A stretch of DNA of 64,000 nt from Perca fluviatilis (GCF_010015445.1 NC_053123.1:6570434-6634433), one strand, 5' to 3'. Positions 11,323-24,388 are shown, counted from the stretch's first letter. Notes: generated by a model not told the origin, from the letters alone. Program-made: numbers and translations.

Positions 11323-12447
11323 CCGGGGCCTTTAATGGCTTCTCCTTGACTGCAGTCCGGCAGCCAGATTGGAAGCACCTGGTCCCATTGTTCCACAGGC
11401 TAGAAAGGCCCCTCTTCCAGTCACTATTGCTCTCTTTCTGCCAGCACTTGCAACCCTTTTGCTTGGTAAATTATTTGTTACTTATCTTTTACTTCACAAC
11501 ACTATCTACACAAACCCACATGACTAGCACACCTTGTACTTATATATGTCCTTAATTTAGAGTCTTTTTTTTTTTTAATAATAAATAATGTATTATTTGG
11601 TAGTCTGTGTCCTTTCACGTTTTTTGTTGTTGCCCACATGCTGGGTTTTACAACATGTGTTCTTAACATCTAAACTGTAGCACTAACGTTTACTCAGAAT
11701 ACATTTTAACTGACCTACATTTCAGTTTTTGCTGTTTTTACTCTTTTACATATTCCTTTAAAGGAATGTTACTTTTTCTTGAGCAAAGTTTTCTAGATCC
11801 ATCCGTGTTTACGTGTTTCTGACCCTTCTGTGATATCTGTGGATCAATACAATGAGTAACTTGTATGGCCTTATGTCCAAACACCAGCACTCTGCTGCTT
11901 GATTACCTCTGGTAAAATATGATTGTAAAGCTATGGCAACATTTGCTCAGAGTCTGTGCTTGCGTTGATTTTCATGTTGATTCTTTCTGTTGGGAAATAT
12001 CAAATGTTTATCCCGCTGTATTTAATTAAGGGGGTTAATCCAGAGTGGGTGGGGTATGCAACAGTTAGATGGGTTAAAATAAGAGGCTATAAGTACAGCA
12101 TAATCTACAAGGAAATTGAGCGTGACTCTATCTGACCTGCACTGCTACTCCTTTCTCGTCTTCCTGTCTATCCCTCATTTCTTTCTGAACCCTCACAAAC
12201 TTGTCTTCATACCCCAGAGCGTCCCAGCAGGGGCCTCCTTGGGATCACAGCATGGACAGGTGCAGATATGCGAGAGTCTTGCTGTTGCTTCTTTCCCTCT
12301 GACCGTGTGTGGGGTGAGGGGTTCACCGAGCCTTCCCATTACTTGGGAAACACCCAGGGGGGAGCCTTGGCTTACAGGATGTAAAATGGTGAGGCAGTGT
12401 TTTTGAGGGTGTTTCATGTTGAAGGGTATTTAATTAAGCCGATGAGG
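11323..12447. other. No assignable feature
   Basis: No gene, RNA or intact element recognised. Overlapping plus and minus open frames around 12116-12417 have no splice context. Confidence 0.45.
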
Positions 12448-12726
12448 TTTACAACTAACTATTTTCATTATCGATTAATCAGCAGATTCTTGATTAATTG
12501 TTCTATAATATGTCAGAAAATAGTGAAAAATGTCCATCCCAGTTTCTCCAAGGTGATGTTTTAAATGTCTTATTTTGTCAGTTAAAAACCTAAAGATACC
12601 CAGTTTAATATGATATAAAACGAAACAGAGCAGAAAATCTCAATATCTCAACATTTTCTTTACTTTAAAGATTAATCGGTTATCAAAATAGACTGATCAA
12701 TTAGTTGGTTAATCAGTGCAGCTATA
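12448..12726. mobile_element. ATCGATTAAT-type miniature element
   Basis: The ends are imperfect inverted repeats: ACAACTAACTATTTTCATTA with CGATTAATC on the left, and GATTAATCGGTTATCAAAAT with AATCAGTGCAGCT on the right. The middle contains ATGTCAGAAAATAGTG. I recognise this as a common fish non-autonomous element, probably hAT-related, though no target duplication was confirmed. Confidence 0.6.
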
Positions 12727-13463
12727 CTTTTAGCAAGTCAGAACCCTGACTCCTAAGGGCTTATAGTTGCATGGCAACAGCAAGAGCTGCATAGGTCTGT
12801 GTAGTATGGTTATAAAGGGACATGGAATGGTCTGAAAATAAGACAAAGGAAAAAAAAAATTCAAAACAAGAGGGGGATAATGTTCATATGATTGATCCAA
12901 TTAAAAAGTCTCTCATGCGTTCCACAGAGATGCAGGTGGAGTGGAAAAAGCCCTGCTCCAGTGTCGGGTGTCGGCAGGAGGTTGGAGCCAACTAATGTGA
13001 CCAGTAAGGGAAGAAGAGGACGTGTTACTGAGAGGTGTGTCTTTGGCGAGAAGTAATTTGAACTGAATGCTTTTGTCAGAGAAGGATTGGTTGACAGAGA
13101 TGGAGAGTATGCAATCAAACAGGCAGCAGACATCTTTTTTGATGATTTTGGAGGATGTGACATAGTGGGTACTGTTGCATTATCTGTCCGACTTGTGCAT
13201 CTCAACCTGTTTTGGGTTTAGCTGTAAAATGACCATTTCCCAGTACAAACCACAAGTAAAACCAGATAAAACATGGGCATTTGACAAACCTATTCTTTTT
13301 TTATATTCACAGAAACTTGAAACTCGTTTGTCAGTGCCGTTTATCCAAATGCATAAAAAAGAAAAGAAAGCAGGGCTAAAGATTTAACAGTAGGAAGAGT
13401 TTGGGTTGGGATGCTGGTGTTGTTGATTACACACTAATCAAGCTGCTGTTAAACTCACTGATT
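12727..13463. other. No assignable feature
   Basis: Open frames at 12861-13205 (minus) and 13175-13387 (plus) show no family motif. Nothing else recognised. Confidence 0.45.
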
Positions 13464-13645
13464 GCGGGTGCCCATAGAGCGGGCGCCCATATATAGAGGT
13501 TTAATCCTCGACACAGCGTGCCAGGGTTCGACTCCGACCTGCGGCTCTTTGCTGCATGTCATTTCCTCCTCTCTCTCCTCTACCCTGTCTTGAGCTGTCC
13601 TGTCAAAAATATGCCCCAAAAAAAGCTTTTAAAAAAAAAAAACAC
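13464..13645 (+). mobile_element. tRNA-derived SINE with poly(A) tail
   Basis: A pol III box-B motif, GGTTCGACTCC, lies at about 13526-13536. It is preceded by a shortened box-A region around ATAGAGCGGGCG and followed by TTTGCTGCATGTCATT and pyrimidine-rich body sequence. The unit ends in an A-rich tail (13619-13642). The order promoter head, body, A tail fits a retrotransposed SINE in plus orientation. Part of the box A appears deleted, so the copy is likely transcriptionally dead. Confidence 0.7.
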
Positions 13646-14699
<1,054 letters not shown>

Positions 14700-16140
14700 C
14701 AAAAAGCCTCCACAGCGCTGTCATCCCTGGAGTATGATCTGGCTACACCGGGTTATCGTTCAGGGATAGGACAGAGTAAAATTGTATCAGCAGCTCCTGA
14801 GGCAGGTTGAACTTCCTGAGCTGGCGCAGGAAGTACATCCTCCGCTGGACCTTTTTCCTGATTGTGTCCATGTTAGAAGTCCATTTCGGTTCCTGAGGGA
14901 TGGGGGGATAACAGAAACCTGAAGGATTCTACAGCAGACAGTTTTGAGTATGGTGATGGGGGGGCTCACCTTGAAGTCCACAGTCATCTACACAGTTTTG
15001 AGAGAACGTTCAGCTGCAGGTTGTTCTGATCACACCAGAGGGCCAGCAGACTCGTCACCGTCCTGAATGAGGCCAATGACTGTTGTGTTGTCTGCAAATT
15101 TCAGGAGTTTAACAGATGAGTCTTCTGAGGTGCAGTTGTTGGTATAGAAGAGCAGTGGGGAGAGCACACATCCCTGGGGGATGCCAGTACTGATGGTCTC
15201 GGTCAAATATCTGTAACATGGGGTCAGGAACCTGTAGGGGGGTCCTCAGAGTTACTGCAGGGGGGGGGGACACCAAAGTTGATGAAGAAATATACATATA
15301 TAATAATGAACATTTTATTAGCAACAATAAACCAGCCTATTTGTGTAAAAAAACAAAAAACAAAAAAAACACGTTGATAGGCTTACTGGTCTATAGGTAT
15401 GCTAGCCACTAAAGTAATCAAACAAATACAGTAAAGGATTGACTGTGCCACATGTATGTTTAACATTAAAACATAAATATATTATGTAAAAAAAAAAATT
15501 GCTTAGTATGTATGCACCATTAAAAAGCTATTGTAAAAGGCCTTAGGCCAACCTACACATTATTGTAGGATGGCTTTTATTTTGAACTCAATTTTACAAC
15601 ATAAGTAGTACTGCTCTGTCTCTCTTTTAGCTAAGGGATCCTTGGCCTAAAAAACGTTGACCCCTGGTCTAGGTGCTTGATGAGATTTTTTTCCCTAACC
15701 TCACCTCCTGTCTGTCAGGAAGTGTGTTCCCCAGACAGGTGGGGGCTGAGACAGTGAGCTGGGTGACTTTGGAGCGGAGGATTTCTGGGATGATGGTGTT
15801 GAAGGCCGAGCTGAAATGCACAAGCAGGATCCTTGCGTATGTCCCTGGGGAGTCGAGGTGTTGCAGGATGTAGTACAGTCCCATGTTGACTGCATCAGCC
15901 ACTGAGTTGTTTGGCTGCTAGGCAAACTGCAGGGGCCCTGTGCTGTCCTTCAGTTGGGCCAAGAACAGCCTCTCAAAGAATTTCATGAGACCGGTCTGTA
16001 GTCATTTATGAGACTGTTCTGTAGTCATTTAATTCTGTAACGGTGAAAACAGGGAGGGACTTCACACAGCTCCAGTGATCTGTTGAAGATCTGTGTAAAT
16101 GTGGCCAGGTGCCTTCCTGATCTTCTGCTGCTGAAAGACC
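14700..16140 (-). pseudogene. CR1/L2-type LINE reverse transcriptase relic, interrupted
   Basis: Read on the minus strand, the region carries pieces of a reverse transcriptase in the right order. First comes a palm segment with HLDSPGTYARILLVHFSSAF (about 15925-15669, F.SAFNTI motif). Then come GIPQGCVLSPLL (about 15190-15150) and KFADNTTV (about 15103-15080). Last is RRMYFLRQLRKFNLP-like sequence (about 14860-14800). These are motifs of the non-LTR polymerase of CR1/L2/Rex-like elements. In the catalytic box the second Asp is Asn (FADNT for FADDT). Frameshifts and stops separate the pieces, and about 400 bp of foreign sequence (about 15258-15666) splits the domain. The copy is long dead and 5' truncated. 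Confidence 0.75.
15258..15666. mobile_element. Probable hAT-like insertion inside the LINE relic
   Basis: This AT-rich block interrupts the reverse transcriptase reading. Its right end reads AACGTTGACCCCTG and its left starts CAGGGGGGGGGAC, which suggests CAGGGG-type inverted ends. No matching 8-bp target duplication was found, so one end may have been altered. Confidence 0.4.
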
Positions 16141-16485
16141 TGACACACACACCCTCTTCAGAGATCGTGTGTGTGTGGTGTGTGGTGTGGGGGTGCAGAT
16201 GGTGGTTTGATGTCAGGGTGGGTTAGGGGTGTGAATGTGGGCTTGTCAAACCTGCAGTAAAAACCCATTTAGCTCATAATTTAAACATTTACATTTTTAT
16301 GTGGAAATAAAAGGATGAATAGAAAACAAACAAGCATTGTGCAGCCTAGATCATATTCTGCAGTAGGGTTAGAATTGTGGATATGATCACTCTGTTGCAA
16401 AGCGCTTCACAATGAACTTCAATGGGACCAAGGAATTGTATCCCATATGTATTGTTTATTTCATTTTTTTTTATATACACTAAAA
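16141..16485. other. No assignable feature
   Basis: A short impure GTGTG tract lies near 16170-16195. Otherwise nothing recognised. Confidence 0.45.
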
Positions 16486-16829
16486 CAGGGGTCACCAACC
16501 TTTTCTAAACTGAGAGCTACTTCATGGGTACTGAGTCATACGAAGGGCTACCAGTTTGATACACTCTTCTGAAATAACAAATGTGCTCAGTTTGCCTTTA
16601 GTTATATATGATTATTAATGATTAATGATAGTTATATATGATTATTAATAGTTATATATGATTATTAATGATTAATGATGCTCATCTATGTGAAGACACT
16701 GATCATGTTAATGATTTCTCACAATAATTATCAACAATGACTTAACAATTTTTAGAACAGGCCTGAGGGCTACTCATGTGGTCTTTGGGGGCTACCTGGT
16801 GCCCACGGGCACCGTGTTGGTGACCCCTG
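16486..16829. mobile_element. hAT-type non-autonomous element, 344 bp
   Basis: The ends are inverted repeats, CAGGGGTCACCAACC on the left and GTTGGTGACCCCTG on the right. The flanks carry an 8-base target duplication with one mismatch (CACTAAAA at 16478-16485, CACTAAAC at 16830-16837). An 8-bp duplication with CAGGGG-type ends is diagnostic of the hAT superfamily. Inside, 16600-16680 has a short tandem array of AGTTATATATGATTATTAAT units. There is no transposase, so it would depend on one supplied in trans. Confidence 0.82.
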
Positions 16830-17284
16830 CACTAAACTGTATGGATGTTGTCTTTGAGGCACAACACACCAAATGTGTTAACCTAGCTTGGTTGGTTGTT
16901 AAACAATTTGTTCCTCTTGCTTCATGAAGACAAAACAAGGTTCTCCTAAAGGAAAGCTGTCATTCAGCAAGACCTGCTGGAATGTTCAACATGCCCAAAT
17001 CCTCTGTTAAGTAGAGAAAAGGGGAATAAGTGGCTTGTTTATGGAGCCGACTATTCAGGACGTCTGCTAACAAAACCAACTGCAGAGTGTAGCTCTTCTA
17101 TCACACGAGGAAATGTCTGCCCAGGTTGATCCTTACTGAGAGGGACACAAGCACTAAAGAGTCTTCCTGCCATTGTGAGAAACCACTGCCTTGAAGTGGG
17201 TATACCGTCTTTGCTTGTTGTCGTAAAGATAGTTAGATAGATATGTTTCCCCACCCACATGTAACCCATACCAGTGGTAGTCGA
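16830..17284. other. No assignable feature
   Basis: Minus-strand open frames at 17051-17411 have no family motif. Nothing else recognised. Confidence 0.45.
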
Positions 17285-18182
17285 GTGGTAATGGGAAGGA
17301 AACGAATACATTAAGGAAAGCAAAACGTACGTAGGAATCCAAGTTTCTATAGTACATGTTTTGGAGATCTAAAGAGGGTATTTGAATAAATCCGTAGTTA
17401 CATTCCACCACTGAAAAGTAATGGTAACATCTGTCAGTGTGCTTTTCTGCTGAGATATAATATTAAATTTAATTTATATAGCGCTTTTCACGAACTCAGT
17501 CGCTTGAATATTGATATCAGTGCCCAGTTGAGACTTATGGAAATTATGACAAACTAACGTGTTCTTTCCCTATGATAGGCTTTTCCCTGTCGATGCTATT
17601 TGTGTAACAGTCACATAATCAGTTGCTTCATGGAACAGATTTCCATCCAATATTGCACATACACCAAAATAACCAAAGACTAAAAGGATATGATAATAAT
17701 AGAAAACATGGATAATACAATATAAACATTGACTAAAAAATGTTGAAACAAAACATGTCCTTCTGCAGAACTGTTTTAACTGTTTTAAAACCCATGGTTA
17801 GAAAGTCATATTTATGATCATATCCACTGGTTTAGAGTCCCAATGCTTTTTCCTTGAGTCCCAAACAAACCAAATGTTTCTCGTGGTTAATGTCCTGCAC
17901 ATCCCCAGATAAGAAATTTCTGTAAACAGAGGATTTGTTGTTTACAAAATCTTGGCTCTGTTTTTTGTTCCCTTTGCTCGTAATTGAATGCAATTAAGGA
18001 AATGGTATTGAATTAATGTTGACTTTATTATGGGAGTGCGTCCGGGCTTTTTGCATCTGAAGAAAGACTGAAAAAGCAGTTATAAGTTCAGTTGTAGCAG
18101 TTACAAGTATCATTGCTTTTCAACCTTAGACGAGGAATACTTTTGGCTTGATTTGCAATGCATACAAGCATAAACTCACAAT
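17285..18182 (+). repeat. Local tandem duplication, unit 1
   Basis: This 898-bp unit runs from GTGGTAATGGGAAGGA to AAACTCACAAT and recurs as 18422-20125 in the same orientation. Relative to unit 2 it has two extra pieces. About 57 bases sit near 17457-17515 and are bounded by repeated GATAT; they include TTTATATAGCGCTTTTC, a common fish repeat word. About 85 bases sit near 17730-17815. No gene is seen in either unit, so the duplication is of non-coding DNA. Confidence 0.85.
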
Positions 18183-18421
18183 CTGGCAAGGAGTAACAGA
18201 GATAAACACAGGAGTGGCCTACATACATCAGATGCTTGTCTTTACAGCGTAGTATGCTGTACTACTGTGCACGAAAAAAAAAAGATAAACACTTTGATAA
18301 CAGTGTAAGTCTTCTTAATAACTTAAAGAAGACATGTATGCTCATTTTCAGGTTAGTTTCTACTTTAAACATGTTTACTTGCTCTAATGTTCCAAAAACA
18401 CATTTTTGTCATACTGTGTCT

Positions 18422-19364
18422 GTGGTAATGGGAAGGAAGCAAATACATTAAGGAAAGCAAAACTTACGTAGGAATCTAAGTTTCTTTAGTAAATTTTTTG
18501 GAGCTCTAAAGAGGGTACTTGAATAAATGTGCTTGGTTACATTCCACTACCAAAAGTAATGGTAACGTCTGTGACGTGTACTTTTCTGCTGAGATATCAG
18601 TGCCCAGTTGAATTTCGTATGAGACTTATGGAAATTATAATGACAAACTAACGTGTTCTTTCCTATGACCGGCTGTTCCCTGTCGATGTTATTTGTCAGT
18701 CACATAATCAGTTGCTTAATGGAACAGATTTCCATTCAACATTGCGCATACACCAAAATAACCAAAGACTAAAACGTTATGATTGGGTTTTGAATGTGGA
18801 TTTAGAAAGAAATGGCAGTGTCTTCGGAGATTCTTCATCTGGCTCCAAGCAAGACATCTGAGCACAAGAGAGCAGTCGGTGGCAGCGGCCCACTGCCAGT
18901 AGAAACAAGCAGCATACCAGAATAAGTTGAGTGGCAGTGGCGTTCAAGATCCCCTTACCAAGCAGCAGGCTGTGTGCTGCAGGTTTTCTGCAAGAACCAG
19001 TGAACCAGTAATGTAAATGCACTGTCTTATCCTGATAATGAACTGTGATGGGTGTGTGCAGCAATCAGCTGAATGAGCATTGCACCTTGAAAAATGTATT
19101 ACACATGAATGCAAAAAAACCACCCTGCTCATACAGAGGTGCTCTTACTGACTAAATAATGTATTTGTTTTTCTTTATACTGCAATGCATACAGTATACA
19201 TATGTGACAATTTGCTGCAAGCTTCAGCTGCACTAAGCAGCTAACCACATAGTTGGTGTTACCATATTGTCCCTAAATTAAATTATAGCATCCATGAAAA
19301 AGAAACCATTGAACTAAAAATATTTGTTTGTTGTCATTTCTTCGAATGTGCTGTGTAGTGCAAC

Positions 19365-19412
<48 letters not shown>

Positions 19413-20125
19413 CTCTCATCATGCACAGGATCACAAAGCTTTTTTTTTAGGTTTTACATCCCTGATCAAGTACAAGTCTCCACTATTTCACTATTAAAAA
19501 AACAAAACCCAGAAAAGCCAAAGAAAATAAACAAATGATGCATAGCGATGATATTTAGTCTTCTTCTTTTCTATCTCAATCATTTCGTGACCCCGGTCAG
19601 ATTTTTCTCGCAAGCCCCTGAACCTCGGCTTGGGAACCACTGTCATAATGTGAGCAACAGCTGTAAATCCCAAATGTATGTTTGTCTTTAAGCTAAATAT
19701 ACATTTTTGGGATGAAATGATTATAATACATAATGGATAATACAATATAAACATTGATAATCATATCCACTGGTTTAGAGTCCCAATGCTTTTTCCTTGA
19801 GTCCCAAACAAAACAAATGTTTCTCGTGGTTAATGTCCTGCACATCCCCAGATAAAAAATTTCTGTAAACAGAGGATTTGTTGTTTACAAAATCTTGGCT
19901 CTGTTTTTTGTTCCCTTTGCTCATAATTGAATGCAATTAAGGAAATGGTATTGAATTAATGTTGACTTTATTGTGGGAGTGCGTCCGGGCTTTTTGCATC
20001 TGAAGAAAGACTGAAAAAGCAGTTACAAGTTCAGTTGTAGCAGTTACAAGTATCATTGCTTTTCAACCTTATACGAGGAGTACTTTTGGCTTGATTTGAA
20101 ATGCATACAAGCATAAACTCACAAT
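18422..20125 (+). repeat. Local tandem duplication, unit 2 (with a 0.93-kb insertion)
   Basis: 18422-18783 matches 17285-17692 and 19717-20125 matches the rest of unit 1, both at high but imperfect identity. Between them, 18784-19716 has no counterpart in unit 1. The pentamer ATGAT abuts both sides (18779-18783 and 19717-19721), consistent with an insertion. The inserted segment contains the (AG)n tract and no recognisable terminal repeats or gene. Confidence 0.85.
19367..19409 (+). repeat. (AG)n microsatellite with palindromic border
   Basis: A 43-bp AG run ends in AGAGAGATCTCTCTC, so the last units form a short palindrome. Confidence 0.97.
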
Positions 20126-20283
20126 TTTAAAACTCCATTTTAGCGCATGTCTCTTTAAGCCCTCCTCCCCTAAAATCCCAGTCTGCTCTGATTGGTCAGC
20201 GTTTCCAGGTCTTCCGCATTTGAACTCTCGGCGTCTCTGCACCATCATTGAACCCGGGGAATGACTAATGTGGCACTTATATA

Positions 20284-20285
20284 AC

Positions 20286-20370
<85 letters not shown>
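20284..20370 (+). repeat. Compound (CATA)n-(CA)n-(TA)n microsatellite
   Basis: About 20 bases of ACATAC units are followed by about 24 bases of CA and about 40 bases of TA. It abuts the truncated end of the Tc1 relic to its right. Confidence 0.95.
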
Positions 20371-20375
<5 letters not shown>

Positions 20376-20380
20376 TAAGT

Positions 20381-20955
20381 ACTGCAGTGCATCTCCTCCT
20401 CATGTACTGCACCAGACTGGCCAGTTCTTGCGGCTGTTTTTGCCGTCCTGTACCTGTCCCGCAGGTGTGATATTTGGATCTACCGATCCTATGCAGGTGT
20501 TGTTACACGTGGTCTGCTGCTGTGAGGACGATAAGCTGTACTTCCTGTCTCTCTGTAGAGCTGTCTTAGGCGTCTCACAGTAGGGACATTGCAATGTATC
20601 GCCCTGGCCACATCTGCTGTCCTCATGCCTCCTTGCACCATGCCTAAGGCACGTTCACGCAGATTAGCAGAGACCCTGGGCGTCTTTCTTTTGGTGTTTT
20701 TCAGAGTCAGGAGAAAGGTCTCTTTACTTCCTAATTTTCTTAGAACTGTGACCTTAATTGCCTACCGCCTGCAAGCTGTCCTTTTCGACCGTTCAACAGG
20801 TGCATGTTCATGAATTGTTTATAGTTCATTGAACAAGCATGGAAAACATTGTTTAAACCCTTTACAATTAAGAGCTCTAAAGTTATTTAGATTTTTACAA
20901 AAGTATCTTTTAAACTACAGTGTCCTGAAAAAGGGGCCTTTCTTTAAAAAAATCT
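20381..20955 (-). pseudogene. Truncated Tc1-family transposon, N-terminal transposase fragment
   Basis: Read on the minus strand from about 20710 to 20400, the DNA encodes a Tc1 DNA-binding region. KRKTPRVSANLRERALG is followed by TADVARAIHCNVPTVRRLRQ and YRETGSTA, a helix-turn-helix and linker. A degraded SSRPR box stands in place of the usual GRPR motif. Two in-frame stops and a frameshift follow before SHLRDRYRTAKTAAR. The DDE catalytic part is absent, as the element is cut at the compound microsatellite near 20380. To the right, up to about 20955, lies sequence typical of this family's terminal repeat, including GTGCATGTTCATGAATTG and GTCCTGAAAAAGG. This is a third Tc1 lineage, distinct from the two near-complete copies. 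Confidence 0.72.
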
Positions 20956-22536
20956 CAAAATATGACAAAATGTCATATATATATGATGTTTTGTCTTTCT
21001 TGATCATAAAGCAGGTCTATGTGCTATTTATAAACTGTGAAAGTATCAAAACGATCAACCCACAGAGAAATGGGCACAGCCCTTATTCAAAACTTATTCA
21101 AACTGTGCCTTTTTAAGGAAATGGTGAAACTTAACAGAAAACAGAACCTATTTGTTAGCAACCTTATCCCTTCTTTGATTTCTCAAGTACTTTATGGAGC
21201 TTTTTAACTATGTTACTACTTACTGCCAAAGAAGCTTTCATCCTAAGTGGTTATCCTTTTTAGGGACACCACTTTAAAACATACCTTTTACATCAGGAAG
21301 ACACTTGATTATATAACACATTCTGCAATGTATGAGTTTGGAGTTTAAAAGTTCAGGTCTATGATAGAAAGAAAGAAATGCAGACATTATTGGTTATGAA
21401 GTGGAAGAGTTTATTCCATTCTAAAAATGAAATTATGAATAAAGCAAGTGTGAAACCTCCTGCATAATAAGTGGGTTCGACTTTCTTTTCATTAATGTTA
21501 AAATTTGAATTCCAAAATCTTATTTTGAATTCCAAAATAAGATGAAAGTTCACTCTTAGTACTGGAAGTGGTAGTGGGACAAAACGTACTAGCTTTCCTG
21601 GAGCTTTCAAACATATCATTGTAAGTGGATGGAGTTTCCTGGAGATCTAACAGATCTTGATACAATAATTTCATCCTCTACAGAAGTCCAGACAGTGTTA
21701 TGGTATAAATATATAAATATCCACAACAACTGATTATAGTCCATCTACTGATATAGATCATGTAAAGTTATCAAACGCTCCAGCCAAAAAGCTATTATGT
21801 GGACTTAGAATATTTTTTAAGTCAAGGATTGTCACAGTTGTCGTGAAAACGAAACAATTGTACTAACTGGTGGCTTTATATTTCAGGACCTTGAATGTTA
21901 GACTTGTAGATATAGATGATGTCTAAAATAGTTATCTACTGTAGTTCTCATAGAAAATAAACTCTGTATCTGACGCAGAGTAAGTTCCAGCACTGCAGCA
22001 TGAATGACTCATCATAACAATGACTAACATGACCTGTTGAGCCCACTCACAGTGACAGTCAACTCACGGAAAATAGAATTTGCTCTAACACTGTTTGCAT
22101 TATGAAAAAAAAAAGGCAACATGGCCCACGATTTCAGGTACTCGACACGCAGGTTTTGATGGGTTTCAGGAATAGTCCAGCCTCCCCCACTCGATGCTCA
22201 TGCACAAAATATGAAATCATGTCCTTAATTAATTTTTGTGTTTGGTATCCAGTGGATGTGCATTGAAGTGAGGCGTATGTTGCTTGAATCCATAAAAATG
22301 CATTTCAAAGATTGCTTCATGCTCTGTTTAGGAAAACATCAAGTAGCCTATTGGTATTCTGGTCACGGGGATCCTGAAATGACATACAGTAGCTCCATAA
22401 TACCTCAACGGGAGGAATAATAATTGGTATGCCATTATCATGGAACAGATCAACTGTTTAGACCTCCCCTCCCTGCTGAAATATTGGCTCACCAATAACT
22501 TACTTATGTAGTGTTCTATGAATTGTAATATTTATA
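20956..22536. other. No assignable feature
   Basis: AT-rich non-coding DNA. Open frames at 21359-21619 and 22238-22420 have no motif and no splice context. Confidence 0.45.
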
Positions 22537-23031
22537 CAGTGGTGGAATGTAACAAAGCTCAAGTACTGTAGTTAAGTACAAATCAGAGGTACTTTTATTG
22601 AGTATTTTCATGCCACTTTGTACTTCTACTCCACTACATTTTAGATGAAATATTGTACTTTTTACTCCACTACATTCATCTGACAGTTTTAGTTACTTTA
22701 CAAATTAAGAGTTTTGCTCACAACACATGTAGTTTTATAAAATGTTGTATTATAAATTACATATATACAAAAATATATAGGCCTACACTTAGAGCTGAAA
22801 TGATTAGACAATTAAAAAGTTGATTGACTGAACTTTATTGATCCTTTCTAAAATGTGAGGATTTTTCTGCATTGAGTACTTTTACTTTTAGCATGTTACG
22901 TACATTTTCCTGATGATACTTGCATACTTTTACTTAAGTAACATTTTCAATGCAGGACTTTGAATTGGAGTATTTTTTACAGGGTGGTATTAGTACTTTT
23001 ACTTAGGATCTGAATACTTCTTCCACCACTG
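22537..23031 (+). mobile_element. AGTAC-rich non-autonomous element, copy 2 (complete)
   Basis: The 495-bp unit has terminal inverted repeats CAGTGGTGGAA and TTCCACCACTG. It is filled with AGTAC, TACTTTTAC and ACTTAAGTA words in both orientations, which look like subterminal repeats. It is the better-preserved relative of 1300-1770. No clear target duplication flanks it, so its superfamily is left open. It has no coding capacity. Confidence 0.72.
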
Positions 23032-24388
23032 TTGCATATACTCACAATTCATAATTATCTTAGTCATTGTTGTTTTTGTGCTTCAGAAACATTAGGATAA
23101 GTAAATTGTTAAAACTTTTTAAAGTCTATAAAACAAAAACAAAAAAAAACAGATTTAGCCTGACTGAGCTCCTCATGCAAGTTGTTTTAACATTGACAAG
23201 GCCTCACGGCAAAGACCAGATCATTTGTCTTTAATCTACAGCCAGCAAACAGCAAATAAAAACTGCTGGAGGACCTGAGGCTACAGTCAGGCTCATCTGG
23301 AGTTTAACCAGCTGCCTCATCAGGTTACACTGCTGTTTCACTTTAAAAGGAAGAGCTTTTTATTGTGAGCTGCCACAGGGCATGGCGAATTGAGCATCTG
23401 CTTTTCACCATTCCATCCAATAGTTGTCAAGCTCATGTTAATTTGGGGGCATTTTTGGGTGCTGTAACACATTTTAGCATCATGTTTCAGCACACCAATC
23501 ATCTAAGAAAATATAGGATTATAACAAATAACACATTGTGGGCATGCTACACCAAAATCTGGGTATTTGGGGCACTACACCAATATCAGGGAGTATATAT
23601 TAGTAACGATAACCCGTTTGATTACATCTTCCTGAAAAGTGTCCTCTTGCGATTGTGCAAATCATGTCTGTCGTCTCAATTATAAAAAGCGAAACATGTG
23701 ACTTTAGTGACTGTCCATTGGACTGATGGCCCGTTATCTCCGGGGGAAAAGCCCACTGCTCCAAAGGTCCATTGCTCTGAAAATACTCTCACTCCCTGGA
23801 GTTTTTTGCCCAAAATAACATATATGTTAGGTCATGTAAACTCTGCACTGTCAAATCTCAGACCTGGGAATAATTGGCTTTTGGGCCAATGGGGCATTTT
23901 TTAGGCTATTGTGGTTTCCTAATAATAGGCAATCAAACCAATAGCATGGCACGTGACTTTAACAACAGCAGTTTGTGTCCCATCTCCTGACAACAATCAA
24001 GGAAATTTAGTAAAGGCAAACTTTCCCTGAACGTTGTATTATTCCAGGTCTTTCCCTCACCTCAGCCAAACCTTAAAGCTGCATTTTTTTTGGCTAGTTG
24101 GGGCAGTGGAAAAAAAACTGTAAACACAACACATCGAATATCATTATCTTTTGATTTGATATTGTGAATGTGTTAGCAACACACAGCATACATGAAGCAA
24201 CATTATTCATTTGGGGTCGTGTTTCAGACAACCTGACGCATGTAAGTCCAATATTCAGTCTCCTTTAAATTCTGTTTTTGGTTACTCCAAAATTACTGGA
24301 GTTAAGTATAAATACCCAAAATTTCTACTTAAGTAAGGTAACCTAAAGTATTTGTACTTCGTTACTTGACACCTCTACACTGTATAGA
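23032..24388. other. No assignable gene; one repeat fragment
   Basis: At about 24270-24375 the words CTTAAGTAAGGTA and GTACTTCGTTACTT resemble the AGTAC-rich element and may be a small fragment of it or of a relative. The open frames at 23365-23685 and 23698-23904 show no motif. Confidence 0.4.
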
